From assembly GCF_016598615.1 (NCBI RefSeq), contig NZ_CP066831.1, positions 2,852,001 through 2,916,000 on the forward strand: a DNA stretch of 64,000 nt. Direction: 5' to 3'. Source of the DNA: Streptomyces liliifuscus. Its GTDB lineage: Bacteria; Actinomycetota; Actinomycetes; Streptomycetales; Streptomycetaceae. Both the position numbers and the translations under genes were made by a program. Below, one piece after another: positions 18,570-27,021 of the stretch. The notes beneath the pieces are model-generated. The model made no database searches, was not told the DNA's origin, and worked only from the letters and a program-made list of their open reading frames with translations. Every line of letters starts with the position of its first letter. Position 1 is the stretch's first letter.

Positions 18570-20204
18570 TCAGCCCTCCGAAGGCGCGCGGGCCGACAGG
18601 CGCAGGATGCTTCCCTCGCCGTTCGCCGAGAGGAGGAGGGAGCCGTCCGGGGTCACGGCCAGGCCCGCGAACGAGTGCGGGGAACCTGGCATGCCCGCGG
18701 CGAACAGGGCGGGTTCGGTACGGGTGATGCCCGGCGGCAGACCGACCGCGAGGTCCTCGGCGTCGATCCGGGTCTCCCCCGTCGTGAGGGACACCGCCCG
18801 CAGACACCGGTGCTCGACGTCCACCGTGAACAGTTCGTCCCCGCGGACGGCCAGCCCCTGCGGCGCGCCGAGGCCGTCCGCGACGGGCACCGCCTCGCCG
18901 TCGTCGAGCCGGAGCACCGCCCCGAGTTCGTCGTCACTGACGTAACAGCGCCCTTCGGCGTCGAAGGCGATGTCGACGGGGTGGTGGAGCCCTTCCGCGA
19001 GCACGGTGACGCTGTCCGTCCCGTCGATCCGCCCCTCGATCCGTACGACGCGGCCGGCGCCCGACTCGGCCACGACGAGGGCTCCGTCGGGCGAGCGCTC
19101 GATTCCGGTGGGCTCGTTCAGCCCCCGCACCCGTATCCGCGTGGTCTTCCGCACGGGATCGTACGTACGGACGTCGCCGTACTCCGAGGCGAAGTGCAGG
19201 AGTCCGTCGTCCGCGGTGATGCCGTGGATGAAGGGCTGCAGTTCGTGGGTGATCACGCCGCCGGAGTCGTGCTCCCCGGAGTCGCCCGGGCCGGCCAGGC
19301 GGTAGTGGTCCGCCGCGTAGACCGTGCCGCGGAGGTCGACGGTCACTCCGAAGGGGCCGCTGAGCCCGCGGGGAACGATCTCCCGGGTCCGGCCGTCCTC
19401 GCGCATCTCCGTGACCCCGCCGCTGCCGAAGCTGGAGACGAACATGCGGTTCTCCGCGTCGAAGGCCGCGTTGTCCAGCCCGAGGACGCCGCTGACGACC
19501 ACCGACCGTGCCCCGGTGGCGAGGTCGATGCGGGTCACGATGCCGGCCGGGCCCCGCGACAGAACGACCAGGACGCCACCCTTGTCGAAGCGGACCGCGA
19601 CCGGGTCGTCCACCTCCTCGGCGAACAGTTCGGGTGTGCCGCCGTCCGGCGGGATCCGCCAGACCTGGTTGCCGATCATGTGCGGGTAGTAGAGGCAGCC
19701 GTCCGGGCCGAGTTGCATCGCGTTGCCGAGGGCCAGCCCGTCGGTCAGCACCACCGGGTCACCGCCGTCCGGGAACAGCTCCAGCAGGCGGCCGTTCATC
19801 TTCATCTCGTTGACGAAGAGCCGGTCTCCCACACAGGTGATGCCGTTGGGCACCTGCACCTGGTCGGAGACGAGGCTGTACGCGCCCTCGGGGCTGCGCC
19901 GCCAGACCCGCCCCGGTGTCAGGTCGGCGATGTACATGGAACCGTCCGCCCCGAAGGCGAGGTCGTCGGGCGCCTGCACCGGTCCGTCCAGGGGCACCAC
20001 CACGTCGATGTCACCCGAGGCAATGTCGACGGCGCTGATCTGCCCGGCGAGGAACTGTGCCACGTACAGCCGTCCGTCGGGTCCGAAGGTGACGCCGTTC
20101 GAACCCCACAGCCGGTTGGGCGGGTTGAGTCTGCGTAGGTCCCAACGCCTGCTCGTGGGCGGCGTGTTGTCCGTGTCGTCGTATCGGCTGGGCAGCATCG
20201 TCAC
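18570..20204 (-). CDS. SMP-30/gluconolactonase-like double beta-propeller protein
   Basis: Protein of 544 residues built from NHL/SMP-30-type blades such as FGPDGRLYVAQF, FGADGSMYIAD and RFDKGGVLVVLS. The pattern restarts around residue 300 (GLLHFASEYG, ERSPDGALVVAESG, AFDAEGRCYVSDD), so I read two propellers, against one in ordinary SMP-30 proteins of about 300 residues. Many members hydrolyse lactones with a bound divalent metal, which would fit opening of the Baeyer-Villiger product. There is no signal peptide, so it should be cytosolic. Start is GTG at 20204 or ATG at 20198; GGGGAA lies before both. It is the last gene of the oxidative operon, after a hairpin at 20244. Confidence 0.8.
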   Translation of the reverse strand: MTMLPSRYDDTDNTPPTSRRWDLRRLNPPNRLWGSNGVTFGPDGRLYVAQFLAGQISAVDIASGDIDVVVPLDGPVQAPDDLAFGADGSMYIADLTPGRVWRRSPEGAYSLVSDQVQVPNGITCVGDRLFVNEMKMNGRLLELFPDGGDPVVLTDGLALGNAMQLGPDGCLYYPHMIGNQVWRIPPDGGTPELFAEEVDDPVAVRFDKGGVLVVLSRGPAGIVTRIDLATGARSVVVSGVLGLDNAAFDAENRMFVSSFGSGGVTEMREDGRTREIVPRGLSGPFGVTVDLRGTVYAADHYRLAGPGDSGEHDSGGVITHELQPFIHGITADDGLLHFASEYGDVRTYDPVRKTTRIRVRGLNEPTGIERSPDGALVVAESGAGRVVRIEGRIDGTDSVTVLAEGLHHPVDIAFDAEGRCYVSDDELGAVLRLDDGEAVPVADGLGAPQGLAVRGDELFTVDVEHRCLRAVSLTTGETRIDAEDLAVGLPPGITRTEPALFAAGMPGSPHSFAGLAVTPDGSLLLSANGEGSILRLSARAPSEG

Positions 20205-20243
20205 TTCCCCGTCCCTGGGTCCGGTGATGGTCGCTCACGCGGT

Positions 20244-20277
20244 CGGGGCGTCGGCACGCTCCTGCGCCGACGCCCCG
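20244..20277 (-). terminator. Hairpin between the monooxygenase and SMP-30 genes
   Basis: CGGGGCGTCGGC and its complement GCCGACGCCCCG are separated by a 10-base loop. It follows the Baeyer-Villiger monooxygenase stop by only eight bases, so it could end most transcripts there or protect the upstream mRNA, lowering expression of the SMP-30 gene. Confidence 0.65.
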
Positions 20278-20284
20278 GGCCGGT

Positions 20285-22114
20285 TCATTCGACGATGACG
20301 TCGTTCATGCCGCCGTCCGCGCGCCAGCGCCTGAGCAGTTCGTGGAACGCGACGGGTCCGTCGCCGTACGACTCGCTGCGCTTCCTGGGCATGCCCTCGT
20401 TGTTGTAGTAGCCCGGGGTGCACTCGGCCTGGAACTTGTAGAGGTCCGCGGCCTTCTGACGGATCGTCGCGACCCAGGCCTCCTGCGCCTCGGGGGACGG
20501 CTCCACGTACCGGGCGCGGCGCCCCCGTGCCTCGGCGACCACCTCGGCGACATGGCCGGCCTGTTCGTCGAGGATGTGGACGTAGTTCACGGCGCTGGCG
20601 TTCTGCAGCGGGCCGAGCTGGAAGAGGTTGGGGAAGCCGTGGCTGTAGAAGCCGTGGAGTGTCTTCGGGCCGCCCTGCGTCCAGGCCCCCGGCAGCGTGG
20701 CCCCGTCCCTTCCATGGACGGGGAGTTGACCGGACAGGATCCCCGAGACGCCCACCTCGAATCCGGTGGCGAAGATGACGCAGTCGACCTCGTACTCGGC
20801 CCCGCCGACCACGACGGCGTCCTCGGTGATGCGCTCGACGCCCCCGTGGTCGGCCGTGTCGACCAGCGTCACGTTGGGCCGGTTGAACGTGTCCAGGTAG
20901 TGGTCGCTGAACGTGGGCCGCTTGCACATGTAGCGGTACCAGGGCTTGAGCGCCTCGGCCGTGGCGGGATCCTCGACGACCGTGTTCACGCGGGCGCGGA
21001 TCTCGTTCATCTTCTGGAAGTCGGCGAGTTCGTTCACGCGGTCGCGTTCCGCCTGGGGCAGGTCCGCGTAGTTGTTGGTCGGGATGAGGTTCTGGAGCAG
21101 CCTGGCGCTGCTGGTCCAGCCGTCGTTCACCAGGTCCTCGTCCGCGTGGGTCCCGGTGACGGTCCTGAGGAAGTTGTCCCTGCGGCGCCGCTGCCAGCCT
21201 GGCTCAAGCGACTCGGCCCACCCGGGGTCCGTGGGGCGCTGGCCGCGTACGTCGACCGAGGAGGGCGTGCGCTGGAACACGTACAGCCGCTCGGCGTCGC
21301 GGCCGAGATGCGGCACGACCTGGATGGCGGTCGCGCCGGTGCCGATCACGGCCACGTGCTTGTCGGCGAGCCGGTGCAGGTTCCCGTTCGCGTCGCCCCC
21401 GGTGTAGGCGTAGTCCCAGCGGCTGGTGTGGAAGGTGTGGCCCTTGAAGTTCTCGATGCCGGGGATGCCGGGGAGTTTCGCCTGGCTGAGCGTGCCGCTG
21501 GAGACCACCACGAAGCGCGCCCGCATCCGGTCACCGCGGTCGGTGGTGACGATCCACTCCAACTCGGTGTCGTCCCAGCGGAGTTCGGTGGCCCGGGTCC
21601 GGAAGCAGGCGTCCTCGTACAGGCCGAAGTGCCGTCCGATCGCCCGCGCGTGCTGCCGGATCTCCTCGCCGGGCGCGTACTTCCACTGAGGGACGTAGCC
21701 GATCTCTTCGAGGAGCGGCATGTAGACGTACGACTCGATGTCGCAGTGGATTCCCGGGTACCGGTTCCAGTACCAGGTCCCGCCGAAGTCCCCCGCCTGC
21801 TCGATGACCCGGATGCCCCGCACCCCCGCCTGCCGCAGTCGCGCTCCGGCCAGCAGACCGCCGAACCCGCCGCCGACGACCACCACTTCCACCCGGTCGG
21901 TCAGCGGCTCTCTGCCCAACTCCGGTTCGTCCACGTACGGATCGTCGGCGTAGTAGCCGAACTCACCGGCGACGCGGTGGTATTGCGCGTTGCCGTCGGG
22001 GCGGATCCGGCGGTCGCGCTCGGCCCGGTAGCGAGCGCGCAGGGCCTCCGGGTCGAACCCGAGCTCCCGAGGGTCCAAGTCGGGCGCGGCGGACGGGGTG
22101 TGGGGGGTGGTCAT
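20285..22114 (-). CDS. Type I Baeyer-Villiger monooxygenase (FAD, NADPH)
   Basis: Flavoprotein of 609 residues that inserts oxygen next to a ketone to give an ester or lactone. The first Rossmann motif is [10 protein letters not shown] (about 77-86) and the second [10 protein letters not shown] (about 252). Between them is the fingerprint [12 protein letters not shown], which marks type I BVMOs (FxGxxxHxxxW). The N-terminal extension ([20 protein letters not shown]) is typical of the larger BVMO group that includes cyclopentadecanone and pentalenolactone-pathway enzymes; this is from memory. It lies 46 bases after the dehydrogenase gene in the oxidative operon, so its substrate is probably the ketone formed by that enzyme. 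Confidence 0.93.
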   Translation of the reverse strand: MTTPHTPSAAPDLDPRELGFDPEALRARYRAERDRRIRPDGNAQYHRVAGEFGYYADDPYVDEPELGREPLTDRVEVVVVGGGFGGLLAGARLRQAGVRGIRVIEQAGDFGGTWYWNRYPGIHCDIESYVYMPLLEEIGYVPQWKYAPGEEIRQHARAIGRHFGLYEDACFRTRATELRWDDTELEWIVTTDRGDRMRARFVVVSSGTLSQAKLPGIPGIENFKGHTFHTSRWDYAYTGGDANGNLHRLADKHVAVIGTGATAIQVVPHLGRDAERLYVFQRTPSSVDVRGQRPTDPGWAESLEPGWQRRRRDNFLRTVTGTHADEDLVNDGWTSSARLLQNLIPTNNYADLPQAERDRVNELADFQKMNEIRARVNTVVEDPATAEALKPWYRYMCKRPTFSDHYLDTFNRPNVTLVDTADHGGVERITEDAVVVGGAEYEVDCVIFATGFEVGVSGILSGQLPVHGRDGATLPGAWTQGGPKTLHGFYSHGFPNLFQLGPLQNASAVNYVHILDEQAGHVAEVVAEARGRRARYVEPSPEAQEAWVATIRQKAADLYKFQAECTPGYYNNEGMPRKRSESYGDGPVAFHELLRRWRADGGMNDVIVE

Positions 22115-22160
22115 GCGTGTCCCTTCTGTTGTTGAGGGGGTGCGGTCGCCGCCGGGGTCG

Positions 22161-23003
22161 CTACTGCGGGCGGAAGTGGAGGCGGAGCCAGGCGGCCTGG
22201 CCGCCGTCGACGAGAAGGTCGGTCCCGGTGATGTACGACGACTCGGGGCCGGCCAGGAACGCCACGGCGTCGGCGATCTCCCCGGGCGTCCCGACGCGGC
22301 CCGATCCGCTCGCGTCCAGCATCTGCATCATGTGGGCCCCGGACGGCGACGCGGCCTCCGCCCGGGACATCGCGGTGGCGATGACACCCGGGCTGACGCT
22401 GTTCACCCGCGCGCCCCGCAGGTTCCAGGCGAGCGCGGCCGCTTGCACCCGTAGGTGGTTGGCGCGCTTGGTCACGATGTACGCGGTCTGCGCGTCGTCA
22501 CCGATGGCCGTGACGACGTCGAGGCCGAGGAGGTCCTCGGTGGCGGTCGTCGCGAGGGCGGCCTCCTCCTCGCGGCTCAATGACGCGACATGACCGGCCA
22601 TGCTGGAGATCACCACCAGGGCCGTACCGCGGGTGGCGACCGTCTCGAACGCGTCGATGACATGGGCGGTGCCGAGCAGGTTGACGTCGACGATCGCCTT
22701 CGCCGACCCGGTCGCGGGCGAGACTCCCGCGGTGTGCACGACGGCGGCCACCCGCCCCTGCGCGGTCGCCGCCTCCGCGAGTTTGAGCACCGCCCCGCGG
22801 TCGGACACATCGGTCACCATGCCCCGCACCGCGTAGCCCTCGTCGGTGAGCACGGCGACGGCCCGGTCGAGCCCCTGGGCCGACGCGTCGGCGAGGAGCA
22901 CGCTCCGCCCGTTGCCCAGCCGGCGCGCGACCGCGACGCCCATCCCTCCCGCTCCCGTGACCACGACCACGCCACGACGCTCCTCGTTCGGACGGTCGAC
23001 CAT
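22161..23003 (-). CDS. Short-chain dehydrogenase/reductase
   Basis: NAD(P)-dependent SDR of 280 residues, expected to oxidise an alcohol to a ketone here. The cofactor motif is VTGAGGMGVAVA near residue 16, the NAG-like turn is HTAGVS, catalytic Ser is in ISSMAG, and the Tyr/Lys pair is in TAYIVTKRA. The C-terminal ITGTDLLVDGG is usual for classical SDRs. The ATG at 23003 has GGGAGG seven bases upstream and is preferred over an upstream TTG at 23009. It lies between the electron-transfer genes and the Baeyer-Villiger monooxygenase, matching the order of a hydroxylate-oxidise-insert pathway. Confidence 0.92.
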   Translation of the reverse strand: MVDRPNEERRGVVVVTGAGGMGVAVARRLGNGRSVLLADASAQGLDRAVAVLTDEGYAVRGMVTDVSDRGAVLKLAEAATAQGRVAAVVHTAGVSPATGSAKAIVDVNLLGTAHVIDAFETVATRGTALVVISSMAGHVASLSREEEAALATTATEDLLGLDVVTAIGDDAQTAYIVTKRANHLRVQAAALAWNLRGARVNSVSPGVIATAMSRAEAASPSGAHMMQMLDASGSGRVGTPGEIADAVAFLAGPESSYITGTDLLVDGGQAAWLRLHFRPQ

Positions 23004-23061
23004 GAACAACCTCCCTGATCGTCTGAACCACCCTTTCGCGGCGCCCTGTTGCGCGCGAGGG

Positions 23062-24282
23062 CTACAACGCGCCAGTGACCGGCACGGCGTCGTGCCACGT
23101 GGAGCGCACGGCGACGGCCTGCCGCCAGCCGCGGATCGCCTTCGGCGGCATACCGACCGCGAGAACCCCGGTCAGGTGGTCGCCCCTGCGGTAGGCGACC
23201 AGGAACCGGCGCTCGGCCAAATCCCCCTCCACCACGGCGACTTCGTCGTGCCCGCGCAGATAGCCGAATGCCTGGATCTTCATGCCGTACTGGTCCGACC
23301 AGAAGTACGGCACCGGCGCGAACGGCTTGCGCGCCTGCGGGTGCAGGAGGTTCCGTGCGGCGGCCATGCCCTGTTCGGCGGCGTTCGTACGGTGCTCGAT
23401 ACGCATCGGCGCCCCGAACAGCGGGTTGTGCCAGCGGGCGACGTCACCGGCCGCGTACACGCCTCCGGTGGCCGACCCGGGGGACTTCGTCGGGCCGGGG
23501 GACTCGCGGACCGCCTCGCAGTACTCGTCGCAGACCAGGCCGTCGCCAACGGTGAGGCCGCTGTCCGCCAGCCACTCGGTGTTGGGCAGCGAGCCGACGG
23601 CCACCAACACCTCGTCGCCCTCGACGAGTTCGCCGTCGGCCAGCCGCACTCCGCCCCCGGTCACCTCGCGGACGGTGACGCCGGTGCGCAGGTCCACCCC
23701 GTGTTCCAGGTGGGCGGCCGACAGCACCCGTCCGACCTCGTCGCCGACGGCGTGGCCGAGCGGCACGGGAGCCGGTTCCAGCAGGGTGACCTGGGCGCCC
23801 AGACCCCGGGCCACGGCGGCGGCCTCGGCGCCCAGGAACCCGGCGCCGACCACCACAAGGCGCCGCCCCTCCCCCAGCCGGTCCCGCAGTGCGAGAGCGT
23901 CGTCCAGGGTGCGCAGCACATGCGCGTGCCCGTCACCGGGCAGCCGTCGCGGACGCACCCCGGTGGCCACGATCAGTCCGTCGTACGCGACCCTCGTCCC
24001 GTCGGCGAGCAGCACCGCACGCCCGTCGAGATCGAGGCCGGTCGCCGCGGTGCCGAGTCTCAAGTCCAGCTCCAGGGCGCCCAGTTCACCGGCCGAGCGC
24101 AGCGTCAGCCGGTCGCGCTCCCACTCGGACGCCAGGATCTGCTTGGACAACGGCGGCCGGTCGTACGGCGGGTGCGGCTCGTCACCGACGAGCGTGAGCG
24201 TGCCGTCGTACCCCTCCCGGCGCAGTGTCTCGACGGCCGAGAGTCCGGCCGCCGAGGCACCCACGACGAGAATCCGCCTCAC
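23062..24282 (-). CDS. Ferredoxin reductase (FAD/NAD(P)H-dependent, putidaredoxin-reductase type)
   Basis: Flavoprotein of 406 residues that passes electrons from NAD(P)H to the ferredoxin encoded just upstream. It has the FAD-binding start ILVVGASAAGLSA, the PYDRPPLSK motif, a second dinucleotide motif VVVGAGFLGAEAAA (about 145) and the late GGVYAAGDVARW motif. The length matches rubredoxin/putidaredoxin reductases. Its start overlaps the ferredoxin stop by four bases, so the two are translationally coupled, forming with the P450 a complete class I electron chain. Confidence 0.93.
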   Translation of the reverse strand: MRRILVVGASAAGLSAVETLRREGYDGTLTLVGDEPHPPYDRPPLSKQILASEWERDRLTLRSAGELGALELDLRLGTAATGLDLDGRAVLLADGTRVAYDGLIVATGVRPRRLPGDGHAHVLRTLDDALALRDRLGEGRRLVVVGAGFLGAEAAAVARGLGAQVTLLEPAPVPLGHAVGDEVGRVLSAAHLEHGVDLRTGVTVREVTGGGVRLADGELVEGDEVLVAVGSLPNTEWLADSGLTVGDGLVCDEYCEAVRESPGPTKSPGSATGGVYAAGDVARWHNPLFGAPMRIEHRTNAAEQGMAAARNLLHPQARKPFAPVPYFWSDQYGMKIQAFGYLRGHDEVAVVEGDLAERRFLVAYRRGDHLTGVLAVGMPPKAIRGWRQAVAVRSTWHDAVPVTGAL

Positions 24283-24476
24283 TGGTCGACCAGCCGGATC
24301 GCCGCCGCCGGGCAGATCGCCACGGCTTCGCGCACCCCGTCGAGGAGTTCGTCGGCGGGCTGTTCCTCCAGCAGGATCGCCACCCCGTCGTCGTCACGCT
24401 GGTCGAAGACCTCCGGGGAGGCCATCACGCACTGACCCGCCGCCACACACTTCGGTTCGTCCAGTTCCACACGCAT
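24279..24476 (-). CDS. Small [3Fe-4S] ferredoxin
   Basis: Ferredoxin of 65 residues typical of Streptomyces P450 partners. Cluster cysteines lie in CVAAGQC and AICPAAA, with the second of the four usual ligands replaced, as in [3Fe-4S] types. Acidic residues dominate, as expected for docking to P450 and reductase. The ATG at 24476 gives the usual MRVELDEPKCV start. It sits 58 bases after the P450 and overlaps the reductase start. It may also serve the P450 at 8700, which has no ferredoxin next to it. Confidence 0.93.
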   Translation of the reverse strand: MRVELDEPKCVAAGQCVMASPEVFDQRDDDGVAILLEEQPADELLDGVREAVAICPAAAIRLVDQ

Positions 24477-24534
24477 GGTCTTCTTCCTTGCTCCTTCGGT
24501 ACGTTCACCCACCGCGTTCACCGGTACGGGCCGG

Positions 24535-25779
24535 TCACCAGGTGACGGGCAGCGAGGCGACGCCGTACGTGGTGCCGTCGTGGTCGAAGTCGAGGTCCTC
24601 GACCCTGGCGGCAAGGCGCAGCGTGGGGACGCGTCGGTAGAGGGTGCCGTAGACGACCTGGAGTTCCAGGCGGGCGAGGGACTGGCCCAGGCACTGGTGG
24701 GGGCCGTAGCCGAACGCGTTGTGCTTGCGCGCGGGCCGGGTGACGTCCACCTGGTCGGCGCCGGGGAACGCCTCGGGGTCCCAATTGGCGGCGTGCAGAT
24801 CCACGATCAGGCCGTCGCCCGCGCGGATGACCTGGCCACCGATCTCGATGTCCTCGGTGGCGACGCGGCGCAGACCGACCTGGACGATGCTCAGATAGCG
24901 CAGCAGCTCCTCCACCGCGCCGGCGACGACCTTGGGGTCCTCGGAGTCGCGTACCAGGGCGAGTTGCTCCGGGTTCTCCAGCAGGACCAGCGTGCCGAGG
25001 CTGATCATCGTCGCGGTGGTCTCGTGGCCCGCGATGAGCATCGCCACGCCCATGTGCACGGCCTCGCTCCGGCTCATCTCGCCGGCCTCGACCCGCCCCG
25101 CCATCTCGGACAGCACATCGTCACCGGGGTCGGTGAGCTTCTTGCCGAGCAGATCGTCGAGGTAGGAGGAGAGCGCGTTGCTCGCCGCCCGGGAGTCCTC
25201 GGGCGCGGCGGCACGGTCGAGCGCGAGACTGCTGTTCTCCTGGAAGAACTCGTGGTCCGCGTACGGCACTCCGAGCAGTTCGCTGATCACCAGCGAGGGC
25301 ACGGGCAGCGCGAGCGCCGTCAGGAGGTCGGCCGGGTTCGGCCCGGCCAGCATGTCGTCGATCAGACCGTCGACGATCTTCTGGATCGGGGCCCGCATGG
25401 CCTCGATCCGCTTGACGAGGAACGGCCCGTTGACCATCCGGCGCAGCCGGGTGTGCTCGGGGGCGTCCGTGTTGACGATGAGCTCCGGGGTGTACTTGGC
25501 GATCTCCTGCCGGTACGCCGTCACGAACGGGAAGCTGCCGGGGCTCTTGTCGTTGGCGCTGACGCGGGGGTCGGTCAGCAGGGCCCTCTGCAGGGCGTGC
25601 CCGGTGATCATCCAGGGCGTACTGCCGTCCCAGATCCGGACCTTGCCGATCGGGTTCCGCTCGCGCAGCTCCTCCACGGCCGGCGGCGGGGCGAACGGGC
25701 AGCCGGCCGCCCTCGGCATCGGGAACTCGGGCATCGCCTCGGCTGCGTCGGACGCGGCTCCGGCCAGTGTCTCGGCCAT
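24535..25779 (-). CDS. Cytochrome P450 (CYP105-like)
   Basis: P450 of 414 residues and the first gene of the oxidative operon. The I-helix motif is AGHETTA (about 248), ExxR is ELLR in VEELLRYLSI, and the heme loop is FGYGPHQCLGQSLARLELQ with the ligand cysteine near residue 360. The N-terminal MPEFPMPRAAGCPFAPPP and the heme loop resemble the CYP105 family. The ATG at 25779 has GAGGAG six bases upstream. Located next to its own ferredoxin and reductase, it should be self-sufficient as a three-component system that hydroxylates the pathway substrate. Confidence 0.95.
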   Translation of the reverse strand: MAETLAGAASDAAEAMPEFPMPRAAGCPFAPPPAVEELRERNPIGKVRIWDGSTPWMITGHALQRALLTDPRVSANDKSPGSFPFVTAYRQEIAKYTPELIVNTDAPEHTRLRRMVNGPFLVKRIEAMRAPIQKIVDGLIDDMLAGPNPADLLTALALPVPSLVISELLGVPYADHEFFQENSSLALDRAAAPEDSRAASNALSSYLDDLLGKKLTDPGDDVLSEMAGRVEAGEMSRSEAVHMGVAMLIAGHETTATMISLGTLVLLENPEQLALVRDSEDPKVVAGAVEELLRYLSIVQVGLRRVATEDIEIGGQVIRAGDGLIVDLHAANWDPEAFPGADQVDVTRPARKHNAFGYGPHQCLGQSLARLELQVVYGTLYRRVPTLRLAARVEDLDFDHDGTTYGVASLPVTW

Positions 25780-26054
25780 CTGACTCCTCGGTGGGGGCTC
25801 CGCCGGGGCGGAGAACGGGGAAGGGTTGGAGACCTCTGGGACCACATGCAAGCGGAGCGGACTGACGGCTTCCGGTCAGTTGCCTGACATAAAGCTGACG
25901 TGACCCGGATCACATCTCCAACCCGTAGGAGGTCGGCCACCTGGGCACACTTTCGCGCCACCTCGCACCGCGACCGGGCTCCGCAGACACGACGAGGCGG
26001 CCGGTGCGAGAGACGCACGGCCGCCGGGGAAGAGGTCTACGGGGGTGTGGGGGT
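25780..26054 (-). promoter_or_regulatory. Promoter region of the P450 operon with two operator-like palindromes
   Basis: ACTGACGGCTTCCGGTCAGT (25861-25880) is a perfect 6-base inverted repeat with an 8-base spacer. Further CTGAC half-sites are at 25884 and 25895. GTGACCCGGATCACA (25900-25914) resembles a CRP-type site (GTGA-N6-TCAC). They lie 80-135 bases upstream of the P450 start and are good candidates for control of the operon. No promoter boxes are certain. Confidence 0.55.
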
Positions 26055-26145
26055 GCGGGAGTTGAGAGTGCGGGGAGGGCTGACGAGGGTGCGGGACTTG
26101 AGAGAGCGGGGAGGGCCGGGGGGGTGAGGCAGTTGAGAGCGGGGG
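26055..26145. repeat. Three imperfect direct repeats (~26 bp)
   Basis: GCGGGAGTTGAGAGTGCGGG (26055) recurs as GCGGGACTTGAGAGAGCGGG (26091) and in shortened form as GAGGCAGTTGAGAGCGGGGG (26125). The repeats are about 36 bases apart and lie just downstream of the response regulator gene. Role unknown. Confidence 0.6.
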
Positions 26146-26151
26146 CGACGC

Positions 26152-26943
26152 TCAGCGTCCGAGCCGGTAGCCGAAGCCCCGGCGCGTATGGATCAGCGGG
26201 GGCTGCTCCTGGTCCACCTTGTGGCGGAGGCGGGAGACGAGTTTCTCGATCGCGTTGCCGGCCCGGGTCTCGCCCCAGACGTGCCGGCAGATCTGCTCCT
26301 TCGACAGCACCCGATCCGCGTTGACGAGCAGATGACGCAGCAGCCGGTACTCCGCCGGGGTGAGGTCGAGGGCCCGTCGGCCGCGCCGGGCCTGACAGGT
26401 GGCGTCGTCGAGGACGAGGTCGCCGTAGCACGGTCCCTGGCGCACCGCACCGCGGCCGCGGAGTAACACATGGGCCCTGGTGAGGACTTCGGAGATCCGG
26501 AACGGCACGGTGACGTAGTCCGATTCACCCAGGCCGAGTTCGGGGACGAGGAGGCCCAGTTTCTCGTACTCGGCGAGGAAGAGCACCGGAGGCCGGTCGG
26601 CAGGGCGGAAGCGGCGCCCCTCACCCAGCTCCTCGACGTCCGGGACCGACACGTCCATGACCACGAGGTCGAAACGGTGCTCGGCGAGCCGTGCCAGCCC
26701 CTGGGCGCCGGTGCGTGCCGCGGTCACCCGGTAGTCCGCCAACTCCAGCGTGGTCGTGAGCAGTTCGGCGATCGCCGAGTCATGGACGATGACCAGGACG
26801 CACTGTCCGTTCCCCCGGGCGGGCGCCGACACATCCGCGCCACTCCCGCGCACCCCGCCGACACCGGCTCCGACACCGACGCCGTCCATTCCGTGCACCC
26901 GGCCCACCTCGTCCGTCCCGTCCATCGCATGCACCTCGTTCAT
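26152..26943 (-). CDS. Orphan OmpR-family response regulator with degenerate receiver
   Basis: Protein of 263 residues: a Gly/Asp/Val-rich N-terminal tail (1-45), a receiver-like domain (about 46-155) and a winged-helix DNA-binding domain (about 165-262, LTPAEYRLLRHLLVN and IEKLVSRLRHKVD). The phospho-acceptor Asp is present (VVMDVSVPD), but the acidic pair is reduced to VHDS, the Thr/Ser switch is lost (VLFLAE), and the conserved Lys is Val in DYVTVPF. It therefore may not work by standard phosphorylation. No histidine kinase is adjacent. Several ATG codons at the start (26943, 26925, 26889) make the true start unsure. Position upstream of the oxidative operon makes it a possible regulator of it. 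Confidence 0.8.
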   Translation of the reverse strand: MNEVHAMDGTDEVGRVHGMDGVGVGAGVGGVRGSGADVSAPARGNGQCVLVIVHDSAIAELLTTTLELADYRVTAARTGAQGLARLAEHRFDLVVMDVSVPDVEELGEGRRFRPADRPPVLFLAEYEKLGLLVPELGLGESDYVTVPFRISEVLTRAHVLLRGRGAVRQGPCYGDLVLDDATCQARRGRRALDLTPAEYRLLRHLLVNADRVLSKEQICRHVWGETRAGNAIEKLVSRLRHKVDQEQPPLIHTRRGFGYRLGR

Positions 26944-27021
26944 GTGTAGGAGGCGGGCGGCGGCGACACCCTTGTGCGGGGCTCACGCGTCACGCCTTCG
27001 ACCGGACCCGGCCGCCCCGGG

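Noticed and set aside
17785..18945. 386-codon frame starting four bases before the TetR gene
   Set aside because: Shadow of the TetR gene in another frame; no domains, while the 17789 frame has a clear helix-turn-helix.
26055..26145. CRISPR or operator array from three ~26-bp repeats
   Set aside because: Only three degenerate copies, spacers of about 10 bases, position downstream of a gene; recorded as plain repeats.
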